Both the position numbers and the translations under genes were made by a program. Positions 58,825 through 64,000 of a stretch of DNA of 64,000 nt are shown here, piece after piece. Each line of letters opens with the position of its first letter. Positions within the stretch are counted from its first letter, which is position 1. The notes beneath the pieces are model-generated. The model was given only the letters and a program-made list of their open reading frames with translations. It was not told the DNA's origin and did not search any database. This stretch comes from Gp6-AA40 sp963723495 (GTDB taxonomy: Bacteria > Acidobacteriota > Vicinamibacteria > Vicinamibacterales > UBA2999): NCBI GenBank assembly GCA_963723495.1, contig CAVRQR010000015.1, forward strand, positions 1 to 64,000, written 5' to 3'.

Positions 58825-60978
58825 TCAGAAGAACACTCTGATCCCGCCGTTGACGACGCGACCTTCGAGCGGCGCCCATGCGTCAACCGTCCATCGGCCA
58901 TCGGGATGCCGCTCTGGTCGCACGAGCGGGTCGTAACGCGTCTGACGTACATCGCCCAGATTCTCGGAGTTGACGAAGAGGCGAAATCGCTCGAACCGCT
59001 TCTCGACCAGGGCGCCCACGATGAACTGTCCGACGCCGCTCGTGCGATAGGGGTTGTCATCGAGTTCCTGCCGCCCGACGTAATACAGCTCGATTCCCGC
59101 GCGGCCCCAATCCTCCGATTCGAACATGAGATCGGTCGCCGCGTAGTGGCGCGGTGTCAACGGCACCTCGCGCCGCAGCCCGGACTCCACGTCCAGTTCG
59201 CGGGACCGGACAAACGCGTAGGTCGCAATCGCGAGAAACGGTCCGGACCGGTAACGGCCGAGGAGCTCACTTCCCCATGTCGTCGTCCGCCCGCTCGCAT
59301 TGACGAGCATGAACTGACCGTTCGTCTGCATGTCGTTCTCGGATTCACCAACGAGCTGGACGGGATTCCGCACATCGGAAGCAAACACTGTTGCCGTCAG
59401 CTCGAGCCCGCCGGCGCGTCGCGTCACGTCGAGTGAGCCTCCCCATGCGCGCTCGGCCACGAGGCCCTCGAGCGGCGCGATGCGTGACAGGCCAGTCTCG
59501 TCGGTGTCCTCGATGAACGGCGTTGGCGCGAACGCTCCGCCGCCAGCCGAAACCCGGACCGTCCATTCAGGGTCGGGTCGCCAGAGCAGCGATCCCCGCG
59601 GCGACGCCAGCGTGCCGTACTCATCGTGAAAGTCGAGGCGGCCGCTGAGCGAGACGCGCACGGATCCGAAGCCGAACTCGTCCTGCGCGAACAGAGCCGG
59701 CGCGTTGAACGAATAATCGAAGGCTGGAAGATCAACGGCGTCGTATCCGTCGTGCTGATACGCGGCCCCGGCGACCCACGTGTGACGCGTCGAGGCGCCC
59801 TGCAACGAGATCTCCCCGAAGCCGGTCGATCGCGTACTTCGCTCCCGCACATCGCCGAAGGTGCGGTCTTGTGAATCCCGCCCGTACGATCCACGCACGG
59901 ACAAGAGATGCGTCGACGGCAGGACGCGGCTCACGATGCCACCGACGTCCCCACGCGATGTGCCGAGGGATTCCGCGAAGGGATTGCCGTCCGGGGCGAC
60001 GTACCCGTCGAGCGTGCCACCCCGCCGGTCCTCGAAGATGACACCGCCGGTCATCATCGCCGTCGTATCGCTGGCGTTGGAATAGAACAGACGCGGTCGC
60101 ACCATTCCCCGCTCGTAGCCGGTCACGTCGGTCCACCCGTCATCGTCCAGATCGCCGCGGTGTTGATAGTGGAACCCGCTGAGCAGGGTCCAGCTCCATC
60201 GGCTGATCGTCGTGTCGGCGAGCCAGAACGTGAAGTCGCTGCCGCCGAGCGATGTCTGATTGAACAGCACTTCCCTTCCCGGTTCCGTCGGCCGGCGCGA
60301 CACCAGGTTGATGACACCGCCCAGTGCTGAAGACCCGTACAGCGCCGATGCCGCGCCTTTGATGATCTCGACCTGTCCGAGATCCAGTGGAGGCACCTGC
60401 AACAAGCTGAAAGAGCCGCCCTGCCCACCGTAGAGTGGCAGGCCGTCGGCAAGCATTTGGCTATAGCGGCCGCGCAACCCTTGAATGCGAACGTTGGCCG
60501 CACCAAGCGACGGCGCCGTCGGCTGGACGCGCAGGCCGGTCGTCTCGCCGATGAGCATCGCGACACTGCCGGGCGTCATGAGCGCTTTCTCTTCGATCTC
60601 CTCGCGATCGATGATCTCGACCCGCAGCGGCTGATCCTGAATGCGAGTCGGCGAACGAGCCGCGTTCACGACGACTTCCTCCTCGAACTCGGGCAACGGC
60701 TCGAGGGCGATCTCGATCGGTCCGCTCGCAGGTCGTGTCGCCACGTGCACCGTGGTTGGAAGGAAACCTTCGGCGTCGACGGTGACGTCTCCTGGTACCT
60801 CGGGCACCGACAGTGTGACCAGACCGCGGCCATTCGTTTGGCCTGTTTGCCCACCTATGCTGACGCGGGCACCTGCTAGCGGACGTCCCTCGGTCGTGAC
60901 GCGAACGGTTACCGTCTGCGGCTCAGCGATCTGCGGCAACAAAGAGAGCGCCAGGAGCAGTGCAATTGGCGACAGCAT
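58825..60978 (-). CDS. TonB-dependent outer-membrane receptor with N-terminal regulatory-like domain
   Basis: About 717 residues, intact. ATG 60978 gives MLSPIALLLALSLLPQIAEP, a signal peptide; earlier in-frame codons belong to the overlapping ogt region. A carboxypeptidase-regulatory-like domain (VRVTTEGRPLAGARVSIGGQ) precedes the plug (LRVQPTAPSLGAANVRIQGL, GQVEIIKGAASALYGSSALG) and a 22-strand barrel ending in RVFF (terminal Phe). No siderophore-specific feature is visible; the linkage to the tannase-family gene suggests a plant-derived or polymeric ligand, but that is inference. Confidence 0.92.
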   Translation of the reverse strand: MLSPIALLLALSLLPQIAEPQTVTVRVTTEGRPLAGARVSIGGQTGQTNGRGLVTLSVPEVPGDVTVDAEGFLPTTVHVATRPASGPIEIALEPLPEFEEEVVVNAARSPTRIQDQPLRVEIIDREEIEEKALMTPGSVAMLIGETTGLRVQPTAPSLGAANVRIQGLRGRYSQMLADGLPLYGGQGGSFSLLQVPPLDLGQVEIIKGAASALYGSSALGGVINLVSRRPTEPGREVLFNQTSLGGSDFTFWLADTTISRWSWTLLSGFHYQHRGDLDDDGWTDVTGYERGMVRPRLFYSNASDTTAMMTGGVIFEDRRGGTLDGYVAPDGNPFAESLGTSRGDVGGIVSRVLPSTHLLSVRGSYGRDSQDRTFGDVRERSTRSTGFGEISLQGASTRHTWVAGAAYQHDGYDAVDLPAFDYSFNAPALFAQDEFGFGSVRVSLSGRLDFHDEYGTLASPRGSLLWRPDPEWTVRVSAGGGAFAPTPFIEDTDETGLSRIAPLEGLVAERAWGGSLDVTRRAGGLELTATVFASDVRNPVQLVGESENDMQTNGQFMLVNASGRTTTWGSELLGRYRSGPFLAIATYAFVRSRELDVESGLRREVPLTPRHYAATDLMFESEDWGRAGIELYYVGRQELDDNPYRTSGVGQFIVGALVEKRFERFRLFVNSENLGDVRQTRYDPLVRPERHPDGRWTVDAWAPLEGRVVNGGIRVFF

Positions 60979-60989
60979 GTGGAGCGGAA

Positions 60990-61541
60990 CTACGACTCGA
61001 CGTCCCAGGGCAGCGTCGGGTGCAGGTCGCGGGCGCCCTCGATCTCGAGCAGGCGCCGCTTCGTGGACGTGCCGCCCGGCGCGGAGAAACCGCCTAACCT
61101 TCCCTGCGCGGCGAGCACGCGATGACATGGAACGATGATTGGAATGGGATTCCGTCCGAGCGCCTGGCCGACTGCGCGCGAGAGCGCGGCGTCGCCCAGA
61201 CGATTGGCGATATCGCCGTAAGTCACGGTATCGCCTGGTGAAATCGCACGAGCCTCGTCATAGACGCGCCGATCGAATTCGGGGATCTCTGTCATGTCGA
61301 GAACGACGGCGGAAAAGTCGCGCTTCTCTCCGGCCAGCAGGCGTTGGATGTCGGCGATGGCGTCTCGCACATCGGACGGCGCGGCACCTTCCTTCAGGCC
61401 GGGATGCCGCCGCTGCATGCGCGCGCGCAGGGAGCCATCGTCACGCTCTGGAAGCGCCAGGCCGATGATTCCCTCACTGCTCCACGCGATCGCGCAGCGT
61501 CCGATAGCTGTCTCAAATACCTCGAACCCGGAGGACGTCAT
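60990..61541 (-). CDS. ogt: Methylated-DNA-protein cysteine methyltransferase
   Basis: 183 residues, intact. Active-site motif IIVPCHRVLAAQGRLGGFSA with the acceptor cysteine, helix-turn-helix region AISPGDTVTYGDIANRLGD and the N-terminal domain are all present. It repairs O6-alkylguanine by a one-time methyl transfer. Its ATG overlaps the AI-2E permease stop (ATGA), and the TonB receptor starts 11 bp beyond its end. Confidence 0.94.
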   Translation of the reverse strand: MTSSGFEVFETAIGRCAIAWSSEGIIGLALPERDDGSLRARMQRRHPGLKEGAAPSDVRDAIADIQRLLAGEKRDFSAVVLDMTEIPEFDRRVYDEARAISPGDTVTYGDIANRLGDAALSRAVGQALGRNPIPIIVPCHRVLAAQGRLGGFSAPGGTSTKRRLLEIEGARDLHPTLPWDVES

Positions 61542-62617
61542 GACTCGTCGGATCGGGCAGGTGTCTCGCCGGGTGCCAGCACGACCGCTCGTTGCTCCCT
61601 GGCAAACATGTCCCAGACCGAGAGAAAGAGAGCGGCCAGCACTGGGCCAGCGACGAAGCCCGCGACACCGAGGACTGAAAGGCCACCGAGTGTCGACAGC
61701 AGGACGATGTAGTCAGGCATCCTCGCCTCTCGACCGACCACGAGCGGCCGGATGATGTTGTCGGCCATCCCCACGACCACGACACCACCGACGAGCAGGA
61801 TGATGCCCTTGGTCACGGCCCCCGTGGCCATCAGATAGATCGCCGCAGGCGCCCACACGATCGCAGGCCCGGCCAGCGGCAACATCGACAGCATCGTCAT
61901 GATGACGCCCCAGAACACCGGGGCGCGAAGACCGAGGATGGCGAACAGGAGGCCTCCGAGCGCTCCCTGGACCAGACCGACCAGGAGCGTCCCTTTGAGC
62001 GTGGCGCGAGTGACGCTGGCAAATCGGTTGAAGAGCGTTCGTTGACGCTGATCGCCCATCGGAATGGCGTCGCCGAGCACTGACAACAGGTAATCGCCAT
62101 CGCGAAGGAAGAAAAACAGCAGATACAGCATGAGAGCTGCTTTGGCGACCACTGTCAGGAGGTTCTGCCCCACCACGACGGCTTGCGTGGCGATCAGCTT
62201 CGCCGCCGCTCCCGCGACCTCATAGATTCGTTGCTCGATGAGGCCGGGGTCGATCCCGATGCGACCCGTCACATCGCGCAGAATCGGGTCGATGCGGGTC
62301 AGAATCGCCTCGAAGTTCACTTCACCCCTCTGGATGCGATCGTACAGGCCGAGCGCTTCCTGTGAGACGGCAATGCCGATGAGCAACAGCGGGACGAACA
62401 CGACGACGAGGATGAGGATCGTCCCTGCCAGCGCCGCCTGAGTCTTGTGTCCCCGGAACACGCTCTCGAGCTGCCGCTGCAGCGGGTTGAAGATGACCGC
62501 GAGCACCGCCGCCCAGAACACGGGTTGAATGAAGTCGAGCGTCAGCCACAGGAACGCGACAGTGACCGCGCCCAGCAGAATGAGGAACCAGACCTGTTGG
62601 ACGCGCCGGTACTCCAT
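61538..62617 (-). CDS. AI-2E family permease, copy 2 (intact)
   Basis: 359 residues from ATG 62617 (MEYRRVQQVWFLILLGAVTV). Eight or so helices with the family blocks DFIQPVFWAAVLAVIFNPLQ, LLVGLVQGALGGLLFAILGL, PVFWGVIMTMLSMLPLAGPA and VGMADNIIRPLVVG. Intact, unlike the copy at 12502-13563. Substrate unknown. It lies 24 bp after the VOC gene and overlaps ogt. Confidence 0.93.
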   Translation of the reverse strand: MEYRRVQQVWFLILLGAVTVAFLWLTLDFIQPVFWAAVLAVIFNPLQRQLESVFRGHKTQAALAGTILILVVVFVPLLLIGIAVSQEALGLYDRIQRGEVNFEAILTRIDPILRDVTGRIGIDPGLIEQRIYEVAGAAAKLIATQAVVVGQNLLTVVAKAALMLYLLFFFLRDGDYLLSVLGDAIPMGDQRQRTLFNRFASVTRATLKGTLLVGLVQGALGGLLFAILGLRAPVFWGVIMTMLSMLPLAGPAIVWAPAAIYLMATGAVTKGIILLVGGVVVVGMADNIIRPLVVGREARMPDYIVLLSTLGGLSVLGVAGFVAGPVLAALFLSVWDMFAREQRAVVLAPGETPARSDES

Positions 62618-62641
62618 TCGTGACCTGCAAGGATACCGTTG

Positions 62642-63155
62642 CTACGTGTAGTACTGCTTGTACATTCCTCGCCTGAACAGCCAGCCGCCGAGCGGCCCCA
62701 GCCACTGCAGGACGAAATACATGTGGCCAAGGTCCATCAATTCGATCAGGTTGCCGTCGAGGTCCTTCGCAAAGAAGAACGAGTGGCCGCGCGGCGATCG
62801 CTCTGGACGGCTGATGCAGACGACTCCCTTGCTCGTCAGGTAATCGTGCCAGCGATTGAGGTTCCGGACGTTGAACGAGATGTGCGTAAGACCGACCTGG
62901 TTCCACGGCACAGCCGCCGGCGGCCTGTCGGGCTTGAACTCGAAGATCTCGAGCACCGCCTCCACCGGGCACGCGGATCCAGCCGATCTTGCACCTCGGC
63001 GCATCGCCTTCAACGCCGAAGAAGGTGCGTACGCGCTCGGGTGGCGTGTCAGCGACACCGACGAGTGGACATCCGAAGACGTCCCAGTAGAACCGGACCG
63101 CCTTGTTGAAGTCCGACACGGTGATGCCAACGTGGCTGAAGGATCTGGCTCTCAT
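62642..63155 (-). CDS. VOC-family (glyoxalase/dioxygenase fold) protein, one frameshift
   Basis: ATG 63155 (MRARSFSHVGITVSDFNKAV, then RFYWDVFGCPLVG) enters the first beta-alpha-beta module; the frame changes near 62965 and the second module reads VGLTHISFNVRNLNRWHDYL, SFFFAKDLDGNLIELMDLG. Metal ligands His (SHVGI), His (THISF) and Glu (LIELMD) are kept. It starts 2 bp after the GMC gene stop. Reaction unknown. Confidence 0.88.
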
Positions 63156-63157
63156 GC

Positions 63158-64000
63158 TTAGCCGCTTGCCATGATGTGGTCGGCCACCCGCAGCGCCTGC
63201 GCGGCAATCGTCAGGCCGGGATTGACCGCCGCGGACGAGGGAAAGAACGACGCGTCGACGACAAACAGATTCACCACATCGTGCGCGCGGCAGTACGGGT
63301 CGAGCACAGAGGTCGCTGGATCGGTGCCGAAGCACAGAGTGCCGCATTGGTGCGTCGTGTTGCTGGTGCCGAGCGAATGCGTGACCGGAAAACGCAGCCC
63401 CATGCGGGCGAGGATCCGCTTCAACTCGGCCACGAGCTGGCGATGTGCCTGGACGTTGGTCTGGCGATAGCGCAGGACGATGCGCCCTGAGGGGTCGAGC
63501 GTGACGCAATTGTCGTCGCGCGGGAGATCCTCCGACATCGCCAGCCAGTCGTAACCGCGATCGACCCACCAGTTGTAAATCGGAAGCGGTATCCAGCGTC
63601 CCCACCAGGGCGCATGAAGCTTGGCCATCAAGCCATGCGTACGCCCCTGTGCCTGGATCTGCCCCAGCGGAAAACCGCCGTTGGGGCCACTCAGGTAGTA
63701 GTCATTGATGGCAATCGTCTTCGAGAACGTCGTGTCGTTCCGTTGGCCCAGATCCACGGCCTCGATCATCGTCGCCAGGTGGGCCATGTACCGTTTGCCC
63801 ACCAGGCCTGATGAATTCGCCAGGCCCCTGGGGTGGGCATTCGTGGCTGAACGCAACAACAGCGCCGCAGAGTTCACGGCCCCGCATGAGGCGATCACCA
63901 CCGCCGCATCCACGCGAATGATTTCACCCTGTCGCTCGATCTCAACCGCCTCGACCTTCTTGCCGGAGGGATCGGTGAGCAGTCTTCTGGCGAACGCGTT
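63158..64000 (-). CDS. GMC-family oxidoreductase, C-terminal part (gene runs off the window)
   Basis: The frame is open to the right edge; N-terminal FAD-binding Rossmann region is outside. Visible are VIASCGAVNSAALLLRSA (GMC signature 2 region), the His in NTTHQCGTLCFG and the C-terminal FAD contact VNLFVVDASFFPSSAAVNPG with GLTIAAQALRVADHI. This matches GMC enzymes of the cholesterol-oxidase/glucose-dehydrogenase branch that oxidise alcohols or sugars. It heads an apparent operon with VOC, AI-2E permease, ogt and TonB receptor. Confidence 0.9.
   Translation of the reverse strand, partial: NAFARRLLTDPSGKKVEAVEIERQGEIIRVDAAVVIASCGAVNSAALLLRSATNAHPRGLANSSGLVGKRYMAHLATMIEAVDLGQRNDTTFSKTIAINDYYLSGPNGGFPLGQIQAQGRTHGLMAKLHAPWWGRWIPLPIYNWWVDRGYDWLAMSEDLPRDDNCVTLDPSGRIVLRYRQTNVQAHRQLVAELKRILARMGLRFPVTHSLGTSNTTHQCGTLCFGTDPATSVLDPYCRAHDVVNLFVVDASFFPSSAAVNPGLTIAAQALRVADHIMASG

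Noticed and set aside
1..64000. CRISPR array, rRNA or complete tRNA gene
   Set aside because: No regularly spaced direct repeats and no rRNA signature were seen. The only tRNA-like sequence is the 3' end at 37401-37438.

Overview
The window is GC-rich and reads like a chromosomal segment of a soil or sediment bacterium, most likely Acidobacteriota of the Vicinamibacteria type. This is inferred from gene content: two tannase/feruloyl-esterase family proteins, exported Kelch and PKD proteins, a TonB receptor with an N-terminal carboxypeptidase-regulatory-like domain, a PEP-CTERM-like protein and a DrrAB-type exporter. It is not a phylogenetic result. A dominant technical feature is that many clear protein families are split by single-base frameshifts while their catalytic motifs stay intact in the neighbouring frame. 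I treat most of these as sequencing or assembly indels and give full family spans, so exact ends of such genes are approximate.

Layout. 1-6 kb: an exported hypothetical protein and two histidine-kinase genes (receiver-kinase and membrane hybrid kinase). 6.3-9.7 kb: a membrane-anchored TRPM-type SLOG protein divergent from a polar amino-acid ABC importer whose binding protein and permease are fused. 9.8-14.2 kb: a subtilisin-like protease with PKD domains, an AI-2E family permease and a small exported protein. 14.2-16.2 kb: about 2 kb with no convincing gene. 16.2-22.7 kb: a sigma-54 activator, a large Kelch/Ig-like surface protein, and small or relic genes. 23-30.5 kb: tannase-family enzyme, then a glucose-oxidation group (SMP-30 lactonase, zinc dehydrogenase, gluconokinase) and a GH13 glucosidase, with one copy of a duplicated zinc-ribbon module and an IS110-type relic between them. 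30.6-33.9 kb: small proteins, an ECF sigma/anti-sigma pair, DUF1059 and MOSC proteins. 33.9-35.6 kb: small minus-strand genes separated by 40-bp repeats. 35.7-37.4 kb: acyl-CoA synthetase. 37.4-45.8 kb: accessory region with a tRNA 3'-end-like site, an integrase remnant, an intact-looking tyrosine integrase with an RHH gene, a PEP-CTERM-like protein, several tiny zinc-ribbon proteins, a cytochrome c, a pentapeptide protein and an IS630 element. 45.7-64 kb: a well-preserved housekeeping and envelope region (apt, acylphosphatase, ABC exporter, Nudix, MBL enzymes, enolase-superfamily protein, PssA, MliC-like lipoprotein, second tannase, TonB receptor, Ogt, second AI-2E permease, VOC protein, GMC oxidoreductase running off the right edge).

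How genes may work together. The dehydrogenase, lactonase and gluconokinase would convert glucose through gluconolactone and gluconate to 6-phosphogluconate, and the adjacent GH13 enzyme could supply the glucose. GMC, VOC, AI-2E permease, ogt and the TonB receptor follow each other with gaps of 2-24 bp or overlaps and look co-transcribed. The most unusual material is the duplicated 350-bp zinc-ribbon module: one copy has been split by an IS630 element, and the module supplies the last 17 codons of apt. Next come the membrane-anchored SLOG protein and the repeat-separated small genes at 33.9-35.4 kb.
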